64,000 nucleotides of DNA from Desulfatitalea sp. UBA4791 (GCA_002402905.1 DHGT01000083.1:39466-103465); one strand, 5' to 3'; positions 44,671 to 54,061 are shown, counted from the first letter of the stretch. Made by a program: numbers and translations. The notes: generated by a model not told the origin, from the sequence alone.

Positions 44671-45735
44671 TCAGCTCCCTTGAACTGCGCACCTGGCTTC
44701 GGATGCCAGATTGTTCATCAATTTGCTGATGTTGCGGATATCGATGTTGACCGGACACTGCCGGACGCAACGTCCGCAACCCACACACATGATGCCTTTG
44801 TCATATTTATCCACGAAATATTTGAGCTTGTGCATGAAGCGTTGCCGCAATCGGGCCAATTTGGTGTCTCTCGGGTTATGCCCGGTGGTGTGTACGGTGA
44901 AGATGGGAAACATGCAGCTGTCCCAGTTGCGCATGCGTACTCCCTTCTTGCCGTAGGTTTCATCCTGGATGTCGAAGCACCAGCAGGTGGGACAAGAAAA
45001 GGTGCAGGTACCGCAATTGATACAGGCGAAGGAGATATCCTCCCAGAAATCGGCACCGTGAAGGGCCATGGTGTCGGCAGCGGCCAGACCGTCGGTCTCG
45101 ATTTTGGAGACGATTTTTCCTTCGGCGGCGCTCTTTGCCTGGTCCAGCACAGCCGCATCGGGCAGAGCGGTCGACCAGCCGGCGCTGTCCATCAGGCGTG
45201 CCCCTTTATCGGTCAACACCTTGGCGACAAAATGATCCTCCCGCTCGGCCAGCAGTACATCCAACCCTTCCTCATGGTAGGGGCCGCAGCCGGTGCTGGT
45301 GCAAAAACAGGTGCTGCAGGGCGCATCGCATGCCAGTCCCACGAAAGTGGTGGCGTTATAAAGATTCAGCCAGTAAGGATCCTGGTACTCATCCGTATCG
45401 AAGTTCATCTTCACCAGTGCCAGGGCTTTTGCGTCACACGGGCGAATGCCGATGACCGCCCTGGGAGAATAATCCTTCTCGGCCATCTTGGGGATGTTGC
45501 AATCCGGGTCCTTTTTGTCGAGGGAGTAGTCGAGCATGATCTCGGATTGGGGAAAAACCAGGCTTTTGGGCGAGAGCCGCGTGTTTTGAAAGGCCAGGTC
45601 GGGCATCTGTCCGGCGGCCAACTCCTGGAAGTCATGCCACGTCTTTTCCTTGACCGGCCCGATCAGTCTGAACGCCCCCCTCAATTTTTCCAAGCCCGGT
45701 GACCATTGGCTTTTTTCGATTTTAATGACCTTCAT
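44671..45735 (-). CDS. [4Fe-4S] dicluster subunit (FlxB/AsrA/sulfhydrogenase-beta-like)
   Basis: A 354-residue electron-transfer subunit starting at 45735 (AAAGGC upstream). The N-terminal ~230 residues are AsrA-like (LVFPQSEIMLDY, PRAVIGIRPCDAKALALVKM, and a CSTCFC motif). The C-terminal part has two [4Fe-4S] motifs, CINCGTCTFSCPTCWCFD (~245) and CVGCGRCVRQCP (~325). This family carries electrons between an NAD-binding flavoprotein and a partner complex. The next gene (FAD/NAD) is at the same place as in flx operons, and the two are 1 bp apart. Confidence 0.83.
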   Translation of the reverse strand: MKVIKIEKSQWSPGLEKLRGAFRLIGPVKEKTWHDFQELAAGQMPDLAFQNTRLSPKSLVFPQSEIMLDYSLDKKDPDCNIPKMAEKDYSPRAVIGIRPCDAKALALVKMNFDTDEYQDPYWLNLYNATTFVGLACDAPCSTCFCTSTGCGPYHEEGLDVLLAEREDHFVAKVLTDKGARLMDSAGWSTALPDAAVLDQAKSAAEGKIVSKIETDGLAAADTMALHGADFWEDISFACINCGTCTFSCPTCWCFDIQDETYGKKGVRMRNWDSCMFPIFTVHTTGHNPRDTKLARLRQRFMHKLKYFVDKYDKGIMCVGCGRCVRQCPVNIDIRNISKLMNNLASEARCAVQGS

Positions 45736-45754
45736 AATTTGCCTTTTAGTCTGA

Positions 45755-46702
45755 TTAGAGGATAGAATCGTTGGTGTCGTTGGGCTTGTAGACATCGAGC
45801 GCCGGCCGTGAATCCAGGGAGAGCCCGGCTTCCCAACCATAGAGGTCCAGGCAGTCCTTGTTGAGCTTCTTGGTCAACAGGCGCATGTTGATGCCCATCG
45901 GACAGGCTCTTTCACAGGCACCGCAATCGGTACAGCGTCCCGCACAGTGGTAAGCTCGCAGAAGATGAAAGGTGCGTACATCGATGGGGTCCTGGCTCTT
46001 GCCCACCCATTGCGGTTTGGCTTCATCCACGAAGCAGGTCGGGCAGTAGCACAGCGGGCATGCGTTGCGGCACGCATAACAGCGGATGCAGGGTGCCAGC
46101 AGATCGTCAAAGAAGGCCCAGCGCTCATCTGTGGTCATTGCTTCCAGGGCAGCCACGTCGGCGTATGGGTCGACATCTTTTTGCTCTTCCACCGGATCGG
46201 CCACCATCTCATCGGAAATGACTGGATTGCGATGGACACAGACGCTGCAATTTTGCTGAAGCACATCTTTTTTATCAAATGTCTGATCGCCTGCGGCGGT
46301 TTTGACATGCACCTGACCGTCGCTTTCGGTGACTTCTAAAACTTCGCCCTGGGCCATGGCGACGATCTTGCGTTTGTCGATCATGCCCTGACACGGCACA
46401 CCGATGATGACAAGCTGTTCGCGTTTGATTTTATTTTCCAGGATATGGTTCACGATATTGCGTGAATCACACCCTTTGGCGACGATGCCGATCTTTTCCT
46501 TCCGATTGGTGAGGTAGTTGGCCAGGTTGATGCCGCAGTTGCTGTCCCACACCAACGCATCGACTTCCTCGGGTTTGCGTACGAAACACGGCTCGTTCAT
46601 CATGGGAACGGAACCCTTTCGGAACCCGATAACCATCTCCACCCGGCACTCTTTGAGCAGCCGCTGGGCGATTTCCCTGATCTTTTCAGTGTAAGTTGAC
46701 AT
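45755..46702 (-). CDS. FrhB/HdrC-like iron-sulfur subunit (FlxC-like)
   Basis: A 315-residue protein. The N-terminal ~160 residues resemble FrhB/Fdh-beta-like domains (DALVWDSNCGINLANYLTN, then GIVAKGCDSRNIVNHIL and VIIGVPCQGMID), followed by NCSVCVHRNP. The C-terminal half has two [4Fe-4S] motifs, CIRCYACRNACPLCYCPTC (~215) and CTDCGACERACPMG (~265). It would pass electrons between the flavin subunits and HdrA/MvhD. Start at 46702, right after the mvhD stop. The exact equivalence to FlxC is an inference from order and domains. Confidence 0.8.
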   Translation of the reverse strand: MSTYTEKIREIAQRLLKECRVEMVIGFRKGSVPMMNEPCFVRKPEEVDALVWDSNCGINLANYLTNRKEKIGIVAKGCDSRNIVNHILENKIKREQLVIIGVPCQGMIDKRKIVAMAQGEVLEVTESDGQVHVKTAAGDQTFDKKDVLQQNCSVCVHRNPVISDEMVADPVEEQKDVDPYADVAALEAMTTDERWAFFDDLLAPCIRCYACRNACPLCYCPTCFVDEAKPQWVGKSQDPIDVRTFHLLRAYHCAGRCTDCGACERACPMGINMRLLTKKLNKDCLDLYGWEAGLSLDSRPALDVYKPNDTNDSIL

Positions 46703-46703
46703 C

Positions 46704-47135
46704 TTAGGCTACCTTGGCTTCCTTTTTCACGAATCGTTTGTTTGGGCCAAGGGCTTTGACCTTGGCCGTGACTTCATTGACGACCTTCACGAACTTGGTG
46801 GATTCGGCGGACGAAATCCAGGAAAATTGAAGCCGGTCCGATTCGATGCCCGTGTATTCGAGCAGTCTTTTCATTAACGTGAATTTTCGACGTGCGTAGT
46901 AATTACCTTCCAGGTAATGGCATTCGCCCGGATGTCACCCGGACACCCACACCGCATCGGCACCTTCGCGAAGGGCGGCCAGGGCGAATTTGGGGCTCAT
47001 GCGCCCCGTACATGGGATGCGTACCACCCGGATGTTGGGCGGATACTCCATGCGGCTGACACCGGCCAGGTCGGCCGCGCCATAGCTGCACCAGTTGCAT
47101 AGAAAACTGACGATTTTAGGTTCCCATTCGCTCAT
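46704..47135 (-). CDS. mvhD: MvhD-type [2Fe-2S] delta subunit with selenocysteine at an in-frame UGA
   Basis: A 143-residue MvhD/FlxD homologue read through a UGA at 46935-46937, codon 67. The frame continues for another 77 sense codons with clean MvhD sequence ([18 protein letters not shown], then a helical C-terminus). MvhD proteins read G-C-HPGDCHY at this point, so UGA replaces a conserved cluster-binding cysteine. Other ligands are C13, C16 (FLCNWCSYG) and C42 (IPCTGR). Role: electron transfer between HdrA and its donor in heterodisulfide reductase complexes. RBS GGAG 8 bases upstream. Selenocysteine forms of this family are known in methanogens (VhuD). A hairpin fits a bacterial SECIS right after the UGA. 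Confidence 0.9.
46903..46917 (-). promoter_or_regulatory. Candidate bacterial SECIS element of mvhD
   Basis: The mRNA segment is a 6-bp stem UUACCU/AGGUAA with a GGA loop, starting 17 nt after the UGA. Position and the G-containing apical loop fit bacterial SECIS hairpins. Confidence 0.6.
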
Positions 47136-47196
47136 TATGTCGACTCCGTTTTGGTAGGTTGAATATGTACTTTGGCATTGGATGCCATCTTGACGG

Positions 47197-50100
47197 TTAC
47201 TCCCAGCTCACCGCAGAGATCTGGGCGAAGATCTGGTCATTGTCGAACCCCTTCAAATGGATGGCGCCCGAGCGGCACGAGGCCACACACAGGCCGCACC
47301 CCTTGCACAGCACGGCATTGATCTGTGCCTTGCCGGCGTGCATGCGGGCATCGGCGGGGATAAAAGAGGGCGCCGAGTAGGGGCAGATCGAGACACAGAC
47401 GCCGCAACTGCTGCACATCATGGGATCGACCTGAGCCACCTGGCCGCTGGTCTTGATCTTCTCGCGGGCCAACAGGGTGACCGCCCTGCTGGCGGCGGCG
47501 CGTCCTTGGACGACGGCTTCGTCGATGGGTTTGGGGTAGTGGGCCAAACCGCAGAGGAAGACACCGTCTGTGGCAAACTCGGAGGGGCCCAGTTTGGCAT
47601 GCTTTTCAACGAAAAACCCGTCGTCGTTGAGCGGCACCTTGAAGAACTGGGCCAATTTGTCGTCCCGGTTGGGTACGACGGCCGTTGCCAGGGAGAGCAG
47701 GTCGGGCTCGATGGCGACCGGAAGTCCGAGCACATGGTCGGTGACGGTCACCTGGATGCGGCCGTCGGCCACCTCGACCTGGGGCTTGTTTTCCAGATCG
47801 TAGCGGATGAAGATGATGCCCCTTCCGCGCGCCTCTTTGTAAAGGTATTCACGTTCTCCATACGTGCGGATGTCCCGGTAGAGGATATAGATGTTCATAT
47901 CCGGGTTACGCTTTTTCAACTCCAGGGCGTTGTCGATGGAGTGGGTGCAGCAGACCCGCGAACAGTAAGGTCGCTGGGGTTCGCGCGAACCGACACATTG
48001 AATGAAAACCGCTGTTTTTGCCGCGGCCAAGGCCGGATCGTCGGCCTTCATACGTTGGTCGAGTTCCAGGCTGGTCATGATCCGGGCATCTTGTCCATAG
48101 CAGTACTCTTCGGTCTGCAGCGGCGCGCCGCCGGTGGCGATCACGGCCACGCCGTGCACAATCTCCTTCTGGCTGCCGTTGGAGCTCACGGTCGATTTGA
48201 AGCTGCCCACAAATCCGTCCAAAGCGGTCAGTTCGCTGTTCAGATGGACATTGATATTTTTGCTTTGCTCAACATCAGCGACGAGTTCGGCCAATTTATC
48301 AGCCACCAGATCGCCGCTGATGGTTTTGTACAAATTGTGGGCCTGGCCGCCCAAACGTTCTCCGCGTTCGATGATGTGGGTTTCATATCCCTGGCGCGCG
48401 AGGCTGCGGGCCGCGGTCATGCCTGAAATGCCGCCGCCGATGACCAGAGCGGCTTGGTTGACCTCCAGTTCGGCCTCCTGGAGGGGCTGCATGAGGCCTA
48501 CCTTGTTGACGGCCATGCGGACCAGGTCTTTGGCCTTCTGGGTGGCGAGTTCGGGGTTGTTTTTATGCACCCAGGAGTCGTGGTTGCGGATATTGGCCAT
48601 CTCGAAGAGGTACTTGTTCAGGCCGGCATTAATCAGGGTCTCCTGGAACAGGGGTTCATGGGTCTTTGGAGTACAGGCGGCCACCACCACGCGGTTGAGT
48701 TTTTTCTGCTTGATAATCTGAGTCATGGTGTCCTGCGTATCCTGGGCGCAGGAATACAGATTATCGGTGGCATACTCCACAAAGGGCAGGGTGGCGGCAT
48801 ATTCGGCCACCGAAGGGACATCCACCACGCCTGCGATGTTAATGCCGCAGCGGCAGACGAAGACACCGATACGCGGCCGTTCGCCCATCACATTGACTTC
48901 GTCGATTTTTACCGGCTGCTTGGTGGTGGTGTTGCGGCCCGGTGCCAGGATTTCACCCGCGGCGGCGGCGGCGGCACTGGAATCGACGACCGATTGAGGG
49001 ATATCTTTGGGGCCTTGAAAGGCACCGCACACGAAGATGCCCGGCTTGCTGGTCGCTACCGGTTCGAAGGTGCTGGTTTTGCAAAAGTTGCCCTCGGTGA
49101 GTTCGATCCCGAGTTTCTTGGCCATCTGCACCACTTCCGGAGAGGTCTCCAGGCCGACCGAAAGTACGATCATGTCGAACTTCTCTTCCTGCAGGCTGCC
49201 GTCGTCATTGACATAACGCACGGAGAGGTCGTCGCTGCCGTGCACCGGATCGATGGTGTGCACCCGACTGCGCACAAATCGTACGCCTTTTTCTTTGGCG
49301 CCGTTGTAGAAGCGTTCAAAGTCTTTGCCGTGGGTGCGCATATCCATATAGAAAATGGCGCAATCCAGGCTGTCTCCGGCATGCTCCTTGGCAATCACCG
49401 CCTCTTTGATGGCATACATGCAACAGACCGAGGAACAGTAGCTGTTGTCGCAACGGTTCAGGTCGCGGGAGCCCACGCATTGGAACCAGGCGATCTTTTT
49501 GGGGTCCTTGTGGTCGGAGAGCCGCACCAGATGACCACCCGTGGGGCCCGAGGCGGAGAGGAGGCGTTCCATCTCCATGGAGGTGATGACGTTGGGGTGG
49601 TTGGCATAGCCGTAGCTGTCGAACTTGGAGGGATCGAACGGTTGGAAACCGGGCGCCAGGATAATCGAACCGACCTCCAGCTCGACGATTTCATCCTCCA
49701 TATTGTGGTTAATGGCATTGACCCCGCAGAACTCGGTACACACTTGGCAGCCGCCGGTTTTAAAGTGTACGCATACATCGCGATCGATAGCCGGCGTGTT
49801 GGGCACGGCCTGGGCATAGGGCACATAGACCGGCTTGCGGCCCTTCAGCCCCATGTCATACTCTGAAGGAATTAGATGGACATTTTTCTTTTTCGTGATT
49901 TCGTCACGAATCTTGTCCAGCGTGATGTGTCCGGTCGGGCAGACCGATGCGCAGGCGCCACAGGCCAGACATACATCGGTTTGGGTGTGAAAGGGGGTAT
50001 CGACTTTCATCTCAACGCCGCGCCCGGTCAGCTCGATGGCGCTGTTGCCCATCCGTTCGCACATGCGAACGCACAAGCCGCACAAGATGCATGTGTCGTC

Positions 50101-50457
50101 TTCGGCCCTGAAACGGGGTTTCTCGATCCCATATTTTTTACCCAGCTTTTGAAGGATGGGAACCTCCGGGCATCGGGCCATGAGCAATTCCACGATCAAT
50201 TTGCGCCCCTGGTGCACCGATTCCGTGTCGGTGTTGATCTCCATGCCCTCCCAGATGGGGTAGTTGCAGGCGGTCACGAATCTGGAGCGCCGGCCGTCGA
50301 ACATCTCCACGGTGCAAAGCCGGCACATACCAGCCGGTTCCAGAGCCTTGTGATGGCACAGGGTAGGGATTTCAATGCCGTACTTCTGGGCCACCTGCAG
50401 TACGTATTGGCCCTCTTCTCCCTGAACCGTCTGGCCGTTGATCTTGAAGGTAATCAT
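47197..50457 (-). CDS. NuoG-like ferredoxin module fused to HdrA (tandem, first HdrA unit without N-terminus)
   Basis: A 1086-residue fusion. Residues ~1-190 are NuoG/HydA-like: [2Fe-2S] C34, C45, C48, C64, then [4Fe-4S] motifs [11 protein letters not shown] (~123) and [11 protein letters not shown] (~163). From ~195 the chain reads as HdrA starting mid-way ([24 protein letters not shown]), without the N-terminal Rossmann part and first cluster, up to ~555. A second, complete HdrA follows ([18 protein letters not shown], then [18 protein letters not shown]), ending with two [4Fe-4S] motifs ([23 protein letters not shown]). HdrA carries the bifurcating FAD. RBS GAGG. The missing front end is encoded by the small gene at 52995-53378. 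Confidence 0.88.
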   Translation of the reverse strand: MITFKINGQTVQGEEGQYVLQVAQKYGIEIPTLCHHKALEPAGMCRLCTVEMFDGRRSRFVTACNYPIWEGMEINTDTESVHQGRKLIVELLMARCPEVPILQKLGKKYGIEKPRFRAEDDTCILCGLCVRMCERMGNSAIELTGRGVEMKVDTPFHTQTDVCLACGACASVCPTGHITLDKIRDEITKKKNVHLIPSEYDMGLKGRKPVYVPYAQAVPNTPAIDRDVCVHFKTGGCQVCTEFCGVNAINHNMEDEIVELEVGSIILAPGFQPFDPSKFDSYGYANHPNVITSMEMERLLSASGPTGGHLVRLSDHKDPKKIAWFQCVGSRDLNRCDNSYCSSVCCMYAIKEAVIAKEHAGDSLDCAIFYMDMRTHGKDFERFYNGAKEKGVRFVRSRVHTIDPVHGSDDLSVRYVNDDGSLQEEKFDMIVLSVGLETSPEVVQMAKKLGIELTEGNFCKTSTFEPVATSKPGIFVCGAFQGPKDIPQSVVDSSAAAAAAGEILAPGRNTTTKQPVKIDEVNVMGERPRIGVFVCRCGINIAGVVDVPSVAEYAATLPFVEYATDNLYSCAQDTQDTMTQIIKQKKLNRVVVAACTPKTHEPLFQETLINAGLNKYLFEMANIRNHDSWVHKNNPELATQKAKDLVRMAVNKVGLMQPLQEAELEVNQAALVIGGGISGMTAARSLARQGYETHIIERGERLGGQAHNLYKTISGDLVADKLAELVADVEQSKNINVHLNSELTALDGFVGSFKSTVSSNGSQKEIVHGVAVIATGGAPLQTEEYCYGQDARIMTSLELDQRMKADDPALAAAKTAVFIQCVGSREPQRPYCSRVCCTHSIDNALELKKRNPDMNIYILYRDIRTYGEREYLYKEARGRGIIFIRYDLENKPQVEVADGRIQVTVTDHVLGLPVAIEPDLLSLATAVVPNRDDKLAQFFKVPLNDDGFFVEKHAKLGPSEFATDGVFLCGLAHYPKPIDEAVVQGRAAASRAVTLLAREKIKTSGQVAQVDPMMCSSCGVCVSICPYSAPSFIPADARMHAGKAQINAVLCKGCGLCVASCRSGAIHLKGFDNDQIFAQISAVSWE

Positions 50458-50481
50458 AATGGACTTTCCTCTGTATGTTTT

Positions 50482-52383
50482 TTAGCAGATTTTAATCGCG
50501 TCGAATTTGCATCCTTCATAACAAATACCGCACTTGATGCATTTGGTCTGATCGATGCTATGGGTTTTTTTCTTCTCACCCGACACCGCATCTTGAGGGC
50601 ATTTGCGGAAGCATACCTGGCAACCGGTACAGGCCTCGGCATCGATTTCATAATGAAACAACTCCTTGCATACGCCGGCGCAGCACTTCTTATCGTGAAT
50701 ATGCTGTTCATATTCGTCACGGAAGTACAAAATGGTAGTCAGGACCGGGTTGGGTGCAGAAGTGCCCAGACCACACAGTGAAAACTTTTGTACCATGGCG
50801 CCCAACTCTTCAAGCAGTTCGATATCGCCGTCTTTACCGTTGCCCTGGCAGATGCTGGTCAGGATGTCGAGCATCTGTTTGATGCCTTCACGGCAAGGGT
50901 TGCACTGGCCGCAAGACTCCTCCTTGAGAAAGTCGAGGAAGTAGCGGGCCACGTCCACCATGCAGGTGTCCTGATCCATGACGATCATTCCGCCGGAGCC
51001 CATGATCGAACCCACCTCGGCCAGCTTCTGGTAGTCGACGGGCAGATCGAGGAAACGTTCGGGGATGCATCCACCCGACGGCCCGCCGGTCTGCACGGCT
51101 TTGAATTTCTTTTTCTTGGGAACGCCGCCGCCAATGTCGAACACGATTTGCTTTAGCGAAGCACCCATGGGAACTTCCACCAGACCCGTGTTCTGTATCT
51201 TTCCGACCAGAGAGAAAACTTTGGTGCCCTTACTGTGTTCGGTGCCCATGCCCGCATACCAGCCGGCTCCCTTGAGAACGATGGCCGGGACGTTTGCGTA
51301 TGTCTCCACGTTGTTCAGGTTGGTGGGGCTTTCACGGAATCCTTTTTCAACCGTGTGCACGTATTTGGCGCGCGGTCTCCCTACCTTGCCTTCCAGCGAG
51401 GCCATCAGGGCCGTAGACTCGCCGCATACGAAGGCGCCGGCGCCGGTGGAGATTTTGATATGGAAAGAGAAGTCGCTGCCGGCGATGTTGTCACCTAAGA
51501 GCCCATAGGATTCGGCCTGCTTGATGGCGGTCAGCAAACGCTTGACGGCCAGCGGATATTCGTTGCGCACGTAGATGTAACCCTGCCGGGAGCCAATGGC
51601 GTATCCTGCGATGAGCATGCCTTCCAGCACGCTGTGCGGATCACCTTCGAGGATGCTGCGGTCCATGTACGCGCCGGGGTCTCCTTCGTCGGCATTGCAG
51701 ATGATATAGCGGTCGCCATAGTGTTTGGCGGCCGTGGCCCACTTGATGCCAGTGGGGAACCCACCACCGCCGCGTCCGCGCAAACCGGAATCCTTGATGG
51801 TCTCGATGATTTTTTTCGGTTCCTGGTTGTGCAAGGCGTCGATAAAGGCCAGGTAGCCTTTTTTGGCAATGTAGGCGTCGATTTCGTCCGGATCGATGTA
51901 GCCGCAGTTGCGTAGGGCCACCTTGACCTGGTTTTTGTAAAAAGGCACATCCTCCAGGAAAGGAATGCCTTCGATAGGTTCGATTTTATCGATGGGGTTG
52001 CCGAGATCGTCTTCCAGCACGCACCGCGGATCCCGCATCTGCCCGAGAATCCATTTCTTTTTGGATGCACCGTTCTGGTAATCCTCGACGGCTTCTATAA
52101 TTTTGTCCGCCGTGATGTTTTTATATAGGACCCGTGGTCGGCCGTCCGCCAAAATTTCCACGAGAGGCTCGACTTCACAGAAACCGATGCAACCGGTTCG
52201 GCAAACGTTGATACGGTCATCATCTTCAAAGGCCTCGACCGCCTTTTCAAAAGCCTCAAGGGCCCCGGCGGCGATGCCGCACGATGCCATCCCCACATTG
52301 ATCTTGATTCCTTCAGGGTGGTAAAGGCTCGGGGCGTATGCTTTTCTAATTTTTTCCAGGTCTTTCGCAGACGCGATTTTCAT
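50482..52383 (-). CDS. nuoF: NuoF/HndC-like NADH-oxidising flavoprotein
   Basis: A 633-residue NADH-dehydrogenase flavoprotein. The N-terminal ~120 residues are a thioredoxin-like [2Fe-2S] domain (CRTGCIGFCEVEP, with a first Cys upstream). The NuoF core starts at ~185, with the FMN/NADH loops GLRGRGGGGFPTGIKW (~200) and GAGAFVCGESTALMASLEG, and the cluster motif SCGQCNPCREGI (~490). Two C-terminal ferredoxin motifs (CTGCQVCFRKCP, CIKCGICYEGC) follow. This is the layout of the flavin subunit of bifurcating NADH-dependent hydrogenases and related enzymes. No hydrogenase catalytic subunit is nearby; the partner here is HdrA. Confidence 0.92.
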   Translation of the reverse strand: MKIASAKDLEKIRKAYAPSLYHPEGIKINVGMASCGIAAGALEAFEKAVEAFEDDDRINVCRTGCIGFCEVEPLVEILADGRPRVLYKNITADKIIEAVEDYQNGASKKKWILGQMRDPRCVLEDDLGNPIDKIEPIEGIPFLEDVPFYKNQVKVALRNCGYIDPDEIDAYIAKKGYLAFIDALHNQEPKKIIETIKDSGLRGRGGGGFPTGIKWATAAKHYGDRYIICNADEGDPGAYMDRSILEGDPHSVLEGMLIAGYAIGSRQGYIYVRNEYPLAVKRLLTAIKQAESYGLLGDNIAGSDFSFHIKISTGAGAFVCGESTALMASLEGKVGRPRAKYVHTVEKGFRESPTNLNNVETYANVPAIVLKGAGWYAGMGTEHSKGTKVFSLVGKIQNTGLVEVPMGASLKQIVFDIGGGVPKKKKFKAVQTGGPSGGCIPERFLDLPVDYQKLAEVGSIMGSGGMIVMDQDTCMVDVARYFLDFLKEESCGQCNPCREGIKQMLDILTSICQGNGKDGDIELLEELGAMVQKFSLCGLGTSAPNPVLTTILYFRDEYEQHIHDKKCCAGVCKELFHYEIDAEACTGCQVCFRKCPQDAVSGEKKKTHSIDQTKCIKCGICYEGCKFDAIKIC

Positions 52384-52405
52384 GGTTGATGCCTCGCTAA
52401 TGCCG

Positions 52406-52903
52406 TTATTCGTATTGATTCAGAACCTTTTCGACTTCATCCGTGCCGATGCGCCCATGCATGTCTTCGTTGATTTTGATCACCGGCCCAAGGCTGCAGC
52501 AGCCGATGCAGCGGACGGATTCCAGCGTGAAACGGCCGTCCGGTGTCGTTTCACCGTCCTTGATCTTGAGTGAATCGGTGATGCGCTCGCGAATGCGTTC
52601 ACCGCCACGGACGTGGCAGGCCGTACCCAGGCAGATCGAAATAATGTTGCGTCCGCGCGGCTCGAGGCTGAAAGTAGCGTAAAAGGTGGCCACGCCGTAA
52701 ATTTTGCTGAAGGGCACGCCTATTTTAGGCGCCAGATAGGTGAGTGCCGGCCGCGGCAGATAATTGTAACGCCGTTGAATGGCCTGCAGAATCATGATCA
52801 GGTTTTCTTTGTCGTTGCCGAACTGGTTTTCAATGATGTCATCGAGTTCGCGAATGTCGATCTCTTCGACAGGACCACTAAGGGTCGCAGCGGCTTCGCT
52901 CAT
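52406..52903 (-). CDS. nuoE: NuoE/HndA-like [2Fe-2S] subunit
   Basis: A 165-residue thioredoxin-fold ferredoxin subunit. The [2Fe-2S] cysteines are in CLGTACHVRG (~93-98) and the later CIGCCSLGPVIKINED (~133-137). The N-terminal helical part (IENQFGNDKENLIMILQAIQRRYNYLPRPAL) is typical of NuoE. It passes electrons to or from NuoF. It lies 22 bp before nuoF on the same strand and 91 bp after the HdrA fragment gene, so the order hdrA-N, nuoE, nuoF, nuoG-hdrA is maintained as one operon. Confidence 0.93.
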   Translation of the reverse strand: MSEAAATLSGPVEEIDIRELDDIIENQFGNDKENLIMILQAIQRRYNYLPRPALTYLAPKIGVPFSKIYGVATFYATFSLEPRGRNIISICLGTACHVRGGERIRERITDSLKIKDGETTPDGRFTLESVRCIGCCSLGPVIKINEDMHGRIGTDEVEKVLNQYE

Positions 52904-52994
52904 CTGCTTTTCTCCCGAAATCGCAAAAATTTGGCAATAAATTAGAGGTTAACGGCGGTGATCGTTTCGGAAACCGCCATGCTGCAACCTGGTG

Positions 52995-53378
52995 TCAGGC
53001 GCTGGTGGTTTGGACCACCGGGCAGTTTTCGACACAAGCACCGCAGCCGGTGCATAAATCCGGGTCGATGCTGCGGGCGCGTTTACGCACTTTGACCTTG
53101 AAATTGCCTGGTTTGCCTTGAACTTCTTCCAAATCCGCATAGGTAATCAGTTCGATATTTAGATGCCGGCCGACCTCGACCAGTACGGGCGAGATAATTC
53201 ACATCGCGCAGTCATTGGTGGGGAAGGTCTTGTCCAATTGGGACATGACCCCACCAATAGCAGGGGATTTTTCGAGCAGGTAGACGTAATATCCTGAATT
53301 GGCCAGGTCCAAAGCGGCCTGCATCCCGGAAATACCGCCACCGACAACCAGAACGGAGCCGTTAACACTATTTGCCAT
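52995..53378 (-). CDS. N-terminal HdrA fragment with selenocysteine (UGA-encoded)
   Basis: A 127-residue protein read through a UGA at 53199-53201 (codon 60). Sequence: an FAD-Rossmann start ([22 protein letters not shown]), then [30 protein letters not shown], and a [4Fe-4S] motif [12 protein letters not shown]. HdrA family sequences have TNDCxxC here, and a Sec at this cluster position is known in methanococcal HdrA, so UGA as Sec is well supported. The gene ends after the first cluster motif, exactly where HdrA continues with PSEYDMGL; that continuation sits in the NuoG fusion downstream. AAGGAAGGA RBS. A short stem-loop (CUCG/CGAG, loop beginning with G) at 53175-53193 could serve as SECIS. 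Confidence 0.87.
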
Positions 53379-53411
53379 TGGTTTTTCCTTCCTTGATATG
53401 TTGCACACAAT

Positions 53412-53460
53412 AACCGCTGGATTTGATCCCGTTGGCTGCCTTGGATCGAATCCAGCGGTT
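53412..53460 (-). promoter_or_regulatory. Interrupted palindrome in the leader of the Hdr/Flx operon
   Basis: AACCGCTGGATT (53412-53423) and AATCCAGCGGTT (53449-53460) are exact inverted copies. After one mismatch the inner GATCC/GGATC also pair, leaving a 13-nt loop. It lies 34 bp before the HdrA-fragment start codon. It can be a protein operator or an RNA hairpin. No T-run follows, so it is not a plain terminator. Confidence 0.5.
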
Positions 53461-53630
53461 TGCGGAATTGACACAATGCGTTGCGCTAAGTGATCGAGCA
53501 TCAAACCCGTTGTCCATCGAATTTCCTATCACGATACGTTACGAGATTCAAATTCCAAATCATCATGAAGCGATAGCCTTCGAGTGGCCGCATGATGCGC
53601 ATTGCTATGTGCTGAGCGTACGCTCGTTTT

Positions 53631-53659
53631 CATCTATATGTTGAATATGGGCTTGTCAA
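53631..53659 (-). promoter_or_regulatory. Candidate sigma-70-like promoter of the Hdr/Flx operon
   Basis: TTGACA at 53659-53654, then, with a 17-bp spacer, TAGATG (or TATAGA at 15 bp) on the minus strand. The -10 match is weak; the leader would be ~245 bp. Confidence 0.35.
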
Positions 53660-54011
53660 TAAAATTCGACCGTTGGACTCGACCCTGACAATGCATGTCC
53701 CTGAATCGATTTGGATGCGAGATTAGACTGTTACGGACGGTTACGCATTGAGTCGGTTACAATGCGATGATCGGGGCCGAGAAGGGTGTATCGATATGTA
53801 TTCCAGCGCTGATGGGCGCCTATAGCCTCGTCGACCGAGTTGCTGTTCGGCACCGCCTATCGTGCATATGATCTTGAGCTTATAAATATCCAGTCTTCTT
53901 CCCCATCGGCCCTATTTAAAGCATCATGCTGGGGGTCAGCGCATGAGCATGGGCTCGCCGTCTTGGACCAGGGCCGCCATTGTAATCCCGCGTTGTGAAC
54001 CGAGTGATGGT

Positions 54012-54053
54012 GGCGGCCCTTATTATGAAACATTGTTCAAAATAAGGGCCGCC
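54012..54053. repeat. Perfect 13-bp inverted repeat
   Basis: GGCGGCCCTTATT (54012-54024) and AATAAGGGCCGCC (54041-54053) with a 16-bp loop. A partial copy, AGGGCCGCC, is near 53969. Could form a cruciform or RNA hairpin. Confidence 0.5.
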
Positions 54054-54061
54054 TCCCAAAG

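Larger units (their letters stand above)
53379..54061. promoter_or_regulatory. Intergenic region upstream of the Hdr/Flx operon
   Basis: About 680 bp without a convincing gene. It contains a palindrome (53412-53460), a sigma-70-like promoter (53631-53659) and an inverted repeat (54012-54053), listed separately. No sigma-54 site with the needed GG-N10-GC spacing was found in it. Confidence 0.5.

Noticed and set aside
46704..47135. mvhD as a pseudogene or as a 66-residue gene ending at 46935
   Set aside because: The sequence after the UGA stays in frame for 77 codons with conserved MvhD motifs and a SECIS-like hairpin, so selenocysteine is the better reading.
52949..53140. Open frame at 52949-53140 (minus) as a separate gene
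   Set aside because: It is a shifted reading of the HdrA fragment gene after its UGA and has no own RBS.
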